Shown piece after piece: positions 30,631 to 37,730 of a DNA stretch of 38,199 nucleotides; position 1 is the stretch's first letter, and every line of letters begins with the position of its first letter. A program made the translations under genes and the position numbers. The DNA lies in assembly GCF_000472285.1 (NCBI RefSeq), contig NZ_KI421422.1:105667-143865 (forward strand). The letters run 5' to 3'. The stretch comes from Desulfuromonas sp. TF. GTDB taxonomy: Bacteria > Desulfobacterota > Desulfuromonadia > Desulfuromonadales > ATBO01. The notes beneath the pieces were generated by a model that was given only the letters and a program-made list of their open reading frames with translations, made no database searches and had not been told where the DNA came from.

Positions 30631-31562
30631 CACGGCTCCTTGCGGCCGTTCGGCCGCAGGCCGGTCAGCTCGAGAAAGACTTCCTCCAGCCCCGCCTGCT
30701 CGGTGGAAAGCTCAGTCACCTTCAGACCAAGACGGCAAAGGATCGTGAGCAGCTCGCCGTCGCGCTGCTGTTGCGTAGGCGCGAGAAACAGAGTCCGTCC
30801 CCCCCCTTCCAGCTTCGCTGAAAAAGGAGCGAGTTCATCGGGGACGCGGTCGAGGGGCTCGGCAAGATGCACCGTCGTATGCCTTCGTCCGAGGCGGGTG
30901 AGCAGCTCCTCCTTCCCTTCCAGGGCCACCAGCTCGCCGTGGTTCATGATGCCGATTCGGCCGCACATCTGTTCGGCCTCCTCCAGGTAATGGGTGGTGA
31001 GCAGCACGGTCGTTCCCTCCCGGTTCATCTCCTGAACGAATTCCCAGAGGCTGTGGCGCAGTTCGACATCGACCCCGGCGGTCGGTTCATCGAGGATGAG
31101 GAGGCGCGGCTTGTGGATCAGCGCCTTGGCGACCATGAAGCGGCGCTTGAGGCCGCCGGAGAGCTTGTTCATCGACTTGAGCAGATGGGGCTCCAGACCG
31201 AGCCGTTCGATGAGCAGCCGTCTCCAGGCAGGGTCGTCGGGCACCCCGTAGTAACCGGAGTGGATCTGAAGGGAACGCTCGATGGTGAAGAAATGGTCGA
31301 TGACAAGCTCTTGGTGCATGACCCCGATCAGCCGGCGCGTCTGGCGGTACTCGCGCTGGTTGTCATGGCCGAAGACAGCCACTTCTCCTCCGCCGATGCG
31401 GGTGACGCCGGCAACCATGTTGATGATTGTGCTCTTGCCAGCTCCGTTGGGGCCGAGAAGACCGAAGATCTCCCCCTGCGCAATGTCGAAGGAGATCCCC
31501 TTGACCGCCTCGGTGCCGTCGTAGCTTTTGCTGAGATTTCGTATACTAAGGGCGGGAATCAT
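30630..31562 (-). CDS. ABC transporter ATP-binding protein, YadG-like
   Basis: From ATG 31562 the protein has 310 residues: MIPALSIRNLSKSYDGTEAV, Walker A GPNGAGKST (37-45), and Q-loop VMHQELVIDHFF. The signature is KLSGGLKRR, Walker B is LLILDEPTAGVD, and the switch His lies in TTHYLEEAEQ. A C-terminal extension of about 90 residues is typical of drug- or polysaccharide-type ABC-2 ATPases. It is coupled to the permease gene. Codons upstream of 31562 in the same frame do not extend the conserved fold and overlap the promoter, so I reject them. Confidence 0.92.
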   Translation of the reverse strand: MIPALSIRNLSKSYDGTEAVKGISFDIAQGEIFGLLGPNGAGKSTIINMVAGVTRIGGGEVAVFGHDNQREYRQTRRLIGVMHQELVIDHFFTIERSLQIHSGYYGVPDDPAWRRLLIERLGLEPHLLKSMNKLSGGLKRRFMVAKALIHKPRLLILDEPTAGVDVELRHSLWEFVQEMNREGTTVLLTTHYLEEAEQMCGRIGIMNHGELVALEGKEELLTRLGRRHTTVHLAEPLDRVPDELAPFSAKLEGGGRTLFLAPTQQQRDGELLTILCRLGLKVTELSTEQAGLEEVFLELTGLRPNGRKEP

Positions 31563-31569
31563 GACCGGC

Positions 31570-31598
31570 ACTATACTCCGAAAAGCCCATATCTTCAA
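31570..31598 (-). promoter_or_regulatory. Promoter giving a possible leaderless mRNA for the ABC ATPase
   Basis: On the minus strand, -35 TTGAAG (31598-31593), a 17-bp spacer and -10 TATAGT (31575-31570) form a good sigma-70 promoter. The ATG begins exactly eight bases after the -10, where transcription would normally start. No Shine-Dalgarno sequence fits at a usual distance. Confidence 0.6.
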
Positions 31599-31889
31599 GG
31601 GTCGGAAGCGGAGGACGAGGAATAAGGACGGACCGCGCAAGGGAATGTCAGGGTTTCCATTGCATTTGTCCGCAGCCACTGAGGATGAAACAAAATTCGC
31701 TTGCAAGGCGAGATCGGGTCCACGAAAAGCATTAATCCACGAAGGACACGAAGGAATTTGCTATTACAATCCTGCGGATGATATACACAGAGGTGGAAAC
31801 GTTATTTTTTTGAGGCTCTTGGATTTTCTTCGTGTTGCTTCGTGCTCTTCGCGGACAATGATATTCAGGTTGAAAATAGGAGGAATAAA
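31599..31889. other. Divergent spacer before the cobalamin adenosyltransferase gene
   Basis: Together with the preceding promoter this is a 327-bp gap without a recognisable gene. It holds an imperfect inverted repeat (31737-31854, listed separately). A possible plus-strand promoter is TTGCTA (31758-31763), 18-bp spacer, TATACA (31782-31787). A clear AGGAGG lies at 31879-31884. No B12-box or cobalamin riboswitch core was seen despite the downstream gene. Confidence 0.4.
31737..31854. repeat. Imperfect inverted repeat with CACGAAG arms
   Basis: CCACGAAGGACACGAAGGAA (31737-31756) is nearly complementary to TTTTCTTCGTGTTGCTTCGT (31824-31843), the second arm continuing with a further CTTCGCGG. 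About 67 bp lie between the arms. Arms built from short CACGAAG units resemble dispersed intergenic palindromes in this and other groups. It could fold in the leader of the adenosyltransferase mRNA. Confidence 0.6.
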
Positions 31890-32462
31890 ATGGTGAGACT
31901 CGACCGCATTTCCACGGGAACGGGGGACCGGGGAACTACCAGTCTGGCCGACGGCAGCCGGGTGGCCAAGAACAGCCCGAGGGTCTGCGCCTACGGAACG
32001 GTGGACGAACTCAACAGTCTGATCGGGGTGGTGCTCCTTGAGGAGCTGCCGGAGAACATTGACAAGGAATTGCGGCGCATCCAGAACGATCTTTTCGACC
32101 TCGGAAGTGATCTCGCCACTCCACCGGGAGCAAGGGGAAAAGACCGCATCCCCTACTTGAAGGCTCATCAGGTGGGGAGACTGGAGGCGTCCATCGCCGC
32201 CGGCGCTTCCCGGGTGGAGCCGGCCATGGGCTTCATTCTGCCTGGCGGCCGTCCGGCCGCCGCCCACCTTCATTTCGCACGGGCGGTGGCCCGCCGCGCC
32301 GAACGGGAGGTGCTCACCCTTATCGACTCCGGGGAGGTTGCCGTCAACCCTCTCTGCCTCACCTACCTGAACCGCCTCTCCGATCTCTGTTTCGTCTGGG
32401 CGCGACAGTGCAACGGCGAAGGGCGGGAGGATATCCTCTGGCAGCCGGGGCAAAACCGTTGA
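31890..32462 (+). CDS. Cob(I)yrinic acid a,c-diamide adenosyltransferase, PduO type
   Basis: The protein has 190 residues from ATG 31890, placed five bases after AGGAGG. It has the PduO family ATP-binding N-terminus STGTGDRGTTSLADGSRV (8-25), the VDELNS motif (38-43), FILPGG (115-120), ARAVARRAEREV (130-141) and YLNRLSDLCFVWAR (159-172). It transfers the 5'-deoxyadenosyl group from ATP to cob(I)alamin, giving coenzyme B12. A CbiR-like protein in this window is the only possible corrinoid partner nearby. An upstream in-frame ATG (31842) lies in the inverted repeat and is rejected. Confidence 0.93.
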   Translation: MVRLDRISTGTGDRGTTSLADGSRVAKNSPRVCAYGTVDELNSLIGVVLLEELPENIDKELRRIQNDLFDLGSDLATPPGARGKDRIPYLKAHQVGRLEASIAAGASRVEPAMGFILPGGRPAAAHLHFARAVARRAEREVLTLIDSGEVAVNPLCLTYLNRLSDLCFVWARQCNGEGREDILWQPGQNR

Positions 32463-32467
32463 ACAGA

Positions 32468-32502
32468 AAAAAGAAGCGGAACACGCGACCCCGCTTCTTT
32501 TT
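32468..32502. terminator. Bidirectional terminator
   Basis: AAAAAGAAGCGG (32468-32479) and CCGCTTCTTTTT (32491-32502) form a perfect 12-bp stem with an 11-nt loop, ending in U5 on either strand. It lies between the convergent adenosyltransferase gene and the unknown minus-strand gene and can serve both. Confidence 0.9.
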
Positions 32503-32507
32503 CGGCA

Positions 32508-32954
32508 TTACTCCCCCACGGACCTTTCCGGCTCTATCCAGGCCTGGGCGAGGGAGAGGTGACGTAGAAACTCTCCGGCATAGAGGAAGCGTTCGCCGCT
32601 CACCGGCACGTTGACATCCTCCTCCCCCCTCTGGACCGCGAAAGCGAATCCCGGCCTTCCTCCGCGGTCGTAGCGCTCTATGGTCAGCCGGGTGGAGACT
32701 TCCCCCTCGCTCCCATCGAAGCGGTGGGTCAGTGTTTCCTTCCCCCCTTCCCGAAAGACCTTGTGGATTTTCCGATAGAGCTCGAAGGCTTCCGCCGGCT
32801 CGGCAACGAAGCGGATCGACGAGGCCCCGCTCTCCATGCGGAAGAAGCGCAAGGCGATCCGCCCCTCGGCCGGGCGCCCCGTGCCTCGCTTCTCATGGGG
32901 TGCGATCTCGACTCCAGCGCTTTTGGCGTAGATGGTGGTCTGCGGTATCCTCAT
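32508..32954 (-). CDS. Hypothetical protein (148 residues)
   Basis: I do not recognise this protein. It begins MRIPQTTIYAKSAGVEIAPH and is soluble and mixed-charge, with alternating hydrophobic patterns suggesting beta strands (RIALRFFRMESGASSIRFV) and a basic helix ELYRKIHKVFREGG. No signal peptide or membrane segment is visible. The start has AGGAGG at a good distance, and the gene ends at a strong bidirectional terminator, so it is very likely real. It is flanked by a 300-bp gap on its 5' side. Confidence 0.75.
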   Translation of the reverse strand: MRIPQTTIYAKSAGVEIAPHEKRGTGRPAEGRIALRFFRMESGASSIRFVAEPAEAFELYRKIHKVFREGGKETLTHRFDGSEGEVSTRLTIERYDRGGRPGFAFAVQRGEEDVNVPVSGERFLYAGEFLRHLSLAQAWIEPERSVGE

Positions 32955-33184
32955 TTTCCCCTCCTGTGTGATGGCGGTCGACGATTACCCCGTGGAAGGA
33001 ATCTCCCCCGGGAAACTGAAAAAGCCGCCGGTCAGCTCATTGCTGGCGACGGCGGCTTTTGACGTTCTTTTCTTCTTCCCTTCCCATCGCTCCCCCTCCC
33101 GGAACACGTGCGGAAAAAGTTCCTCTTCTTAATACCTGCTCACGACAGGCTTTGTCAATGATTTTAGTCCCTTGGTGATGCGAG
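32955..33184. other. Gene-free spacer with an isolated hairpin
   Basis: This forms most of a 300-bp gap between divergent genes. Apart from the ribosome-binding site of the minus-strand gene it holds one strong stem-loop (listed separately) and no convincing ORF. The remaining sequence up to the sigma-54-like element shows nothing I can name. Confidence 0.4.
33019..33061. terminator. Strong stem-loop upstream of both flanking genes
   Basis: AAAAGCCGCCG (33020-33030) pairs with CGGCGGCTTTT (33050-33060), and the stem extends inward through GTCAGC/GCTGGC around a TCATT loop. The run of T is four on the plus and five on the minus strand. The shape is that of an intrinsic terminator, yet it lies upstream of genes on both sides, so it would end an unseen transcript or attenuate one of the leaders. 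Confidence 0.7.
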
Positions 33185-33200
33185 TGGCATACCGACTGCC
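33185..33200 (+). promoter_or_regulatory. Sigma-54-like promoter before the 101-residue protein gene
   Basis: TGGCATACCGACTGCC has GG and GC at the invariant -24/-12 spacing and matches TGGCAY-N5-YTGC. It also contains TGGCA...TGCCA as an inverted repeat. A sigma-70 alternative uses GTGGCA (33184-33189) and TATAGT (33207-33212) with a 17-bp spacer. Either would start transcription about 40 nt before the gene. Confidence 0.45.
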
Positions 33201-33254
33201 AGAGGATATAGTTATGCTGCAGGGCCAAGCGATGCATAAAGAGGAAGATGACGA

Positions 33255-33560
33255 ATGAGAATCTCTGAATGGCTGGACGAACAGGAAGCCGAAGGTGTGG
33301 ACGTCTCCGGGATAGACCCGCCGGAGGACCTGCTGTTTGAAGACTGGCCCGATGAAACGATCTATTTCGAGGAAATCAAACCCTGCGGCATTCTCTGCAG
33401 GGGAAATCACCCTTTTTCGACCGTGGAGCGTTTCGGCGACTGGTATTACAGCCGAGGGCAGGACCGAGAGGCCGGTCTTCATTCCTCGGAAATGAAATGG
33501 AAGCTGTTTACCCGGGACAGGTCACTCGCCCTGAATACCGCCAAGGCCCATATAGAATGA
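33255..33560 (+). CDS. Hypothetical acidic protein (101 residues)
   Basis: I do not recognise it. The N-terminal half is strongly acidic (EWLDEQEAEGVDVSGIDPPE, then LLFEDWPDETIYFEE). The middle has CGILCRGNHPF with Cys44, Cys48 and His52, and the C-terminal part is more basic (SEMKWKLFTRDRSLA). There is no signal peptide or membrane segment. AGAGGAAG lies before the ATG. It stands alone, with a sigma-54-like element upstream and convergent glmS downstream. The Cys/His cluster might bind a metal, but this is speculation. Confidence 0.7.
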   Translation: MRISEWLDEQEAEGVDVSGIDPPEDLLFEDWPDETIYFEEIKPCGILCRGNHPFSTVERFGDWYYSRGQDREAGLHSSEMKWKLFTRDRSLALNTAKAHIE

Positions 33561-33662
33561 CTACCCACTCCCCATGCAGCGCATGACAGCAATGGCCGCC
33601 CCTTCATCAGAGGCAGCCATTTGCGGTTCCAATCTATTTAGTAGGGAAACACTTCTAGCCCA
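33561..33662. other. Spacer between convergent genes
   Basis: This 102-bp gap contains an imperfect hairpin, AATGGCCGCC...GGCAGCCATT (about 33592-33622), without a U tract. It may be a weak terminator for glmS on the minus strand or for the small gene on the plus strand. Confidence 0.3.
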
Positions 33663-35492
33663 TCACTCCACCGTCACGCTCTTGGCTAGGTTGCGCGGCT
33701 GATCGACGTCCGTTCCCTTGAGGACGGCGATGTGGTAGGCGAGCAGCTGCAGGGGAATGGAGGTGAGAACGGGCATGAGCTCATCGGCGATCGAAGGGAG
33801 GGTAAAGACGATGTCGGCCATTTCCCGGAGGTTGTCGCCGTCGCCGTTGGTGACGACGATGACCTTGCCGGCGCGGGCCCGCACCTCCTCCATGTTGGAG
33901 GCCACTTTTTCAAAGGTGTCGTTTTGCGGGGCGACGATGACCACCGGCAGGTGCTCGTCGATCAGGGCGATGGGTCCGTGCTTCATCTCGCCGGCCGGGT
34001 ATCCTTCGGCATGGATGTAGGAGATCTCCTTGAGCTTGAGCGCCCCCTCGAGGGCGATGGGATACTGGTTGCCGCGCCCCAGATAGAGAAAATCGCTGGC
34101 GCCCATGAATATTTTGGCCGCCTCCTCGATGACGGCATCGAGTTCCAGCGCCTCCTCCACCTTGCGCGGCAGGGTGAGGAGCTCCGCGGAGAGCTTGCGG
34201 CAATCTTCGGCTGAAAGGGTCTCTCGCGCCCGCCCCAAGCGCAGTGCGAGGAGAAATAGGGCGACCAGCTGAGTGGTGAAGGCCTTGGTCGAGGCAACGC
34301 CGATCTCGGGGCCGGCATGGGTGTAGACCACGCCGTCGCTCTCCCGGGCGATGGAGGACTCGACCACATTGCAGACGGCGACCGTCTTTCCCCCCTTCCC
34401 CCTGGCTTCGCGCAGGGCCGCCAAGGTATCGGCTGTCTCGCCGCTCTGGGTGATGAGCACGGTCAAGGTGGAAGGGGCGACGATAGGGTCGCGATAGCGG
34501 AATTCGCTGGCGATATCGACCTCAACCGGCATCCGGGCGAGTTTCTCGATGAGGAACTTGCCCACCAGGCCGGCATGCCAGGAGGTGCCGCAGGCGACGA
34601 TGAAGATCTTTTGGAGGGACTGAAGCTCGGCATTGCCGAGACGAAGGTCTTCAAGATAGACGTCCCCCTCCTCTTCCAGCAGCCGCCCGGCCACCGTATC
34701 GGCGATTGCCCGGGGCTGTTCATAGATCTCCTTGAGCATGAAGTGCTTGTATCCCCCCTTTTCCGCCATCAGCGGACTCCAAGTGATGGTCTTGGGGGTC
34801 TTGACGACGGTGGCGCCGGCCAGATCAGTCACCTGCATGCCGCTTTCAGTGAAGACGACGACTTCGCCGTCTTCGAGGAAAATCATTTCCCGGGTATGGG
34901 AAAGCATGGCGGGAATGTCGGAGGCGACGAAAAACTCCCCCTCCCCCTGCCCAACCACCAGGGGGGAGCCGGATTTGGCGGCGATCAGCTTATCCGGTTC
35001 CCGCTCGCAGAGAATGGCCACGGCATAGGCTCCCCTCACTTCGCCGAGTCCTCTGCGGACGGCGGTCTCGAAATCGCCCGTCTCCTTGAAGTGCTGTTCG
35101 ATGAGATGGGCGATAATTTCGGTGTCGGTCTCCGAGCGGAAGGAGTGGCCCAGGCCGCGGAGCTTTTCCCTGAGGGCGAGGTAGTTCTCGATGATGCCGT
35201 TATGGACCACCACGATGCCGCCGGCGTAATGAGGGTGGGCATTGATCTCGGAAGGGCGTCCGTGGGTGGCCCAGCGGGTGTGGCCGATTCCCCGGGGCCC
35301 GTGCACCGGCCTCTCCCGAAGCACTTTTTCCAGGTTGATCAGCTTGCCCTCCGCGCGGCGGATCTCTATTCTGCCGCCGTTCAGGGTTGCGATCCCCGCC
35401 GAATCGTAGCCCCGGTATTCCAGGCGGCGCAGGCCGTCAATGATGATGGAAGTGGCTTCCTGCCGTCCGATATAGCCGACGATGCCGCACAT
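33663..35492 (-). CDS. glmS: Glutamine-fructose-6-phosphate aminotransferase (isomerizing)
   Basis: This 609-residue protein has the full GlmS layout. The N-terminal glutaminase domain starts [20 protein letters not shown], with Cys2 as nucleophile after Met removal. A linker follows, then two SIS isomerase domains ([21 protein letters not shown] and [30 protein letters not shown]). It ends [13 protein letters not shown] as the family does. It makes glucosamine-6-phosphate from fructose-6-phosphate and glutamine, the entry to peptidoglycan and LPS amino sugars. GAGG precedes the ATG. It is downstream of glmU in the same unit. No glmS ribozyme is expected or seen. Confidence 0.97.
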   Translation of the reverse strand: MCGIVGYIGRQEATSIIIDGLRRLEYRGYDSAGIATLNGGRIEIRRAEGKLINLEKVLRERPVHGPRGIGHTRWATHGRPSEINAHPHYAGGIVVVHNGIIENYLALREKLRGLGHSFRSETDTEIIAHLIEQHFKETGDFETAVRRGLGEVRGAYAVAILCEREPDKLIAAKSGSPLVVGQGEGEFFVASDIPAMLSHTREMIFLEDGEVVVFTESGMQVTDLAGATVVKTPKTITWSPLMAEKGGYKHFMLKEIYEQPRAIADTVAGRLLEEEGDVYLEDLRLGNAELQSLQKIFIVACGTSWHAGLVGKFLIEKLARMPVEVDIASEFRYRDPIVAPSTLTVLITQSGETADTLAALREARGKGGKTVAVCNVVESSIARESDGVVYTHAGPEIGVASTKAFTTQLVALFLLALRLGRARETLSAEDCRKLSAELLTLPRKVEEALELDAVIEEAAKIFMGASDFLYLGRGNQYPIALEGALKLKEISYIHAEGYPAGEMKHGPIALIDEHLPVVIVAPQNDTFEKVASNMEEVRARAGKVIVVTNGDGDNLREMADIVFTLPSIADELMPVLTSIPLQLLAYHIAVLKGTDVDQPRNLAKSVTVE

Positions 35493-35518
35493 ATATAAAC
35501 CTCGTGATTCGTAAACCC

Positions 35519-35583
35519 GTGATTGGTGATTGGCGATGATTGTCGATTGGTTATTGGATGTTGTCTAACCAATCACCAATCAC
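35519..35583. repeat. Inverted repeat in the glmU-glmS gap that includes the glmU stop codon
   Basis: GTGATTGGTGATTGG (35519-35533) is exactly complementary to CCAATCACCAATCAC (35569-35583), with 35 bp between that also contains GATTGG-type units. The glmU stop (35580-35582) lies in one arm. The short tandem GTGATTG repeats resemble dispersed intergenic elements common in this group. Confidence 0.7.
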
Positions 35584-36977
35584 TTCTTTTCCCGGCTTTT
35601 CCTCTTCTTCGCAGCCCACCCCTCGATGATCTTCTGCTCGCATCGCGAAAGGGCGAGGGAGTCGGGGGGGACGTCTTTGGTAATGGTGGAGCCGGCGCCG
35701 ATCAGGCTGCCGCGCCCGATTTTCACCGGGGCGACGAACTGGGTGTCGCTGCCGACGAAAACGTCATCCTCGATCACCGTCTTGTGCTTGTTGACCCCGT
35801 CGTAATTACAGGTGATCGTTCCGCAGCCGATATTGACTCCGGTGCCAACTTCGGCGTCCCCGATATAGGTGAGATGGCTGGCCTGGGAACCTCGGCCGAT
35901 AAACGCCTTCTTGGTTTCGACGAAATTGCCGAGCTTGTTGTTTCCGGCCAGCACGGTGCCTGGGCGCAGGTGGGCCATGGGACCGATCGCGCATTCATCG
36001 CCGACCTCCGATCCCTCCAGTACAGATCCGGCCTTGAGATGGACCCGCTCGCCGACGGCGCAGTCGTTGACCATGACTCCAGGCTCGATCGTGCAGCCGC
36101 CGCCGATGCGGGTGGCGCCGCGCAGATGAACGCCGGGATGGATGAGGGTATCAGTCCCCACTTCGACCTGCGGTTCGATGTAGGTGGTCTCGGGATCGAC
36201 CAGGGTCACCCCGGCGCGCATCAGAGCATTATTGATGCGCCGACGCATGGCCGCGGAAGCGGCGGCCAGCTGGACACGGTCGTTGATGCCCATCGCTTCT
36301 TCGGGATCGGCCGCGGCCAGGGCGCAGACCTTGCGGCCGACACTCCGGGCGGCCGCCACCACATCGGTCAGGTAGTACTCTCCCTGGGCGTTGTCGCGGC
36401 CCACGGTGCGCAGAACCTCGAATACGAAGGGGGCTTCGAAAGCATAGATGCCGGTGTTGATTTCGCGAAGCGCCTTCTCCTTGAGGGAGGCGTCCTTTTC
36501 CTCGACGATGCGCAGCACTTCCTCGCCGTCGCGAACAATGCGGCCGTAGCCGTGGGGATCGATCAGTTCCGTGGTGAGCACCGTCACTGCCGCCCCTTGC
36601 GTCTCATGGTAGGCCAGGAGCCTCTCCAGCGTCTCCCGGCTCAGCAGGGGGACATCTCCGCACAGCAGCAGCAGAGTTCCGGTGAAATCCCGCAACTGCG
36701 GTTCCGCACAGAGAAGCGCATGGCCGGTCCCCAGTTGATCCTCCTGGTGAGCAAAAAGAACGCATTCCTCGGCAAGTTTCTGCCGTACCGCGGCCGCTCC
36801 ATGGCCGACCACGAGCACGGCGGGGTCACATCCCAGCTCTCTCGCCAGGCGCGCGGGGAACATCGCCATGGGGAGGCCGGCGATCGGATGCAGCACCTTG
36901 GGCCTTTCCGATTTCATCCGCGTGCCCCGGCCGGCGGCCAGGATGACGGCGGCCATTTTCCGCTCGTTTATTTTCAT
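35580..36977 (-). CDS. glmU: Bifunctional UDP-N-acetylglucosamine pyrophosphorylase / glucosamine-1-phosphate N-acetyltransferase
   Basis: This 465-residue protein has the N-terminal nucleotidyltransferase motif LAAGRGTRMKSERPKVLHPI (13-32) and the uridylyl site CGDVPLLS. A C-terminal left-handed beta helix of hexapeptide repeats follows, with the acetyltransferase segment NFVETKKAFIGRGSQASHLTYIGDAEVG and NIGCGTITCNYDG. It converts glucosamine-1-phosphate to UDP-GlcNAc. The start has GAGG seven bases upstream, and a strong promoter lies about 75 bp upstream. The lysine-rich tail (KKRKSREKK) runs into an inverted repeat. Confidence 0.97.
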   Translation of the reverse strand: MKINERKMAAVILAAGRGTRMKSERPKVLHPIAGLPMAMFPARLARELGCDPAVLVVGHGAAAVRQKLAEECVLFAHQEDQLGTGHALLCAEPQLRDFTGTLLLLCGDVPLLSRETLERLLAYHETQGAAVTVLTTELIDPHGYGRIVRDGEEVLRIVEEKDASLKEKALREINTGIYAFEAPFVFEVLRTVGRDNAQGEYYLTDVVAAARSVGRKVCALAAADPEEAMGINDRVQLAAASAAMRRRINNALMRAGVTLVDPETTYIEPQVEVGTDTLIHPGVHLRGATRIGGGCTIEPGVMVNDCAVGERVHLKAGSVLEGSEVGDECAIGPMAHLRPGTVLAGNNKLGNFVETKKAFIGRGSQASHLTYIGDAEVGTGVNIGCGTITCNYDGVNKHKTVIEDDVFVGSDTQFVAPVKIGRGSLIGAGSTITKDVPPDSLALSRCEQKIIEGWAAKKRKSREKK

Positions 36978-37051
36978 GATTTTCCTCAGAGACCGGCTCT
37001 CCGAAGATCTAATATCATGGAGAGTCGCAAGAGAGTTTTTCGAGACGCCTC

Positions 37052-37079
37052 ATTATACGAAAAGGGTTTTGCTAGTCAA
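37052..37079 (-). promoter_or_regulatory. Sigma-70 promoter for glmU-glmS
   Basis: On the minus strand, -35 TTGACT (37079-37074), a 16-bp spacer and a perfect -10 TATAAT (37057-37052) are followed by a leader of about 68 nt before the glmU ATG. This is the best-matching promoter in the window by eye. Confidence 0.75.
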
Positions 37080-37120
37080 GGAATATGCCCGTCGGGAGGC
37101 TTCGGGAGGAAGGTTTTCCT

Positions 37121-37150
37121 TTGCAAAGCCCCAGGAAATTACAGTATAGT
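37121..37150 (+). promoter_or_regulatory. Candidate promoter for the gene at 37171
   Basis: TTGCAA (37121-37126) and TATAGT (37145-37150) are separated by 18 bp and divergent from the glmU promoter. The leader would be very short (about 14 nt) but includes GGAGG at 37162-37166. Confidence 0.45.
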
Positions 37151-37170
37151 TATTGCTTATCGGAGGACTA

Positions 37171-37719
37171 ATGAATGATCGCGAGCTCATTTCCGGGGCG
37201 CTAACGAAAATCGAGCAGGAAATGAAGGAACTCGAGATCCGCTTCGAGCAGTATTTTGCCGGAGTGGAAAAGCGCGAGCCGATTCAGGAGCGCGAGAAGC
37301 TCGCTAAGCTTTTAAGGCGGTTCGTAAATCGCCGCATCATCCAGACCGATCTTCGTTTCAAGTCCCAGAACCTGGCGACCCGCTTCCACAGTTACTGCGG
37401 GTATTGGGACCGCATCCTGCGCCTGATGGATGAAGGACGCTATGTTCGTCAAGCGTCCCGCGTTGTCGGGAAAGGAGCCGAAAAGCGTGAAGAACCCGCC
37501 TTGACCGGCAAATTTGATATCGATGCGGTCTACCTGGATTTGCTGGAGGCCCGCAAGACGTGTGGGATCGAAGGGGCGATCCCAAGTCGTCAACAGATTG
37601 CTGCCTTTCTGGAGCGACAGAAAAGCACCATCCGGGAAAAATTCGGAGAACGGGAGGTGGAGTTCAGGGTAGTGACGGAAGACGGCAAACCGAAGATCAG
37701 GGCCAGGGCCAGGAAATAG
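37171..37719 (+). CDS. Conserved hypothetical protein, possible MXAN_5187 C-terminal-like domain
   Basis: The protein has 182 residues from ATG 37171, just after CGGAGGACTA; an in-frame start at 37153 precedes that site and is excluded. It is soluble and highly charged, mostly helical by pattern. The N-terminal part (ALTKIEQEMKELEIRFEQYFAGVEKREP) may form a coiled coil, followed by RFKSQNLATRFHSYCGYWDRILRLMDEGRY. This arrangement recalls the MXAN_5187 C-terminal-type domain known from deltaproteobacteria. Function is unknown. It is followed 11 nt later by the patatin gene, so the two are probably cotranscribed. Confidence 0.7.
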   Translation: MNDRELISGALTKIEQEMKELEIRFEQYFAGVEKREPIQEREKLAKLLRRFVNRRIIQTDLRFKSQNLATRFHSYCGYWDRILRLMDEGRYVRQASRVVGKGAEKREEPALTGKFDIDAVYLDLLEARKTCGIEGAIPSRQQIAAFLERQKSTIREKFGEREVEFRVVTEDGKPKIRARARK

Positions 37720-37730
37720 GACAGACGTTT

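Noticed and set aside
31563-31889. Cobalamin riboswitch upstream of the adenosyltransferase gene
   Set aside because: I looked for a B12 box and the associated core. A GCCACTG string at about 31674 is the only resemblance and the rest does not fit.
35493-35579. glmS ribozyme in the glmS leader
   Set aside because: The gap is short, holds only an inverted repeat, and this ribozyme is typical of Firmicutes.
35523-37178. A 551-codon plus-strand ORF antisense to glmU
   Set aside because: It is another antisense shadow; its protein shows no family pattern and would cover the glmU promoter.
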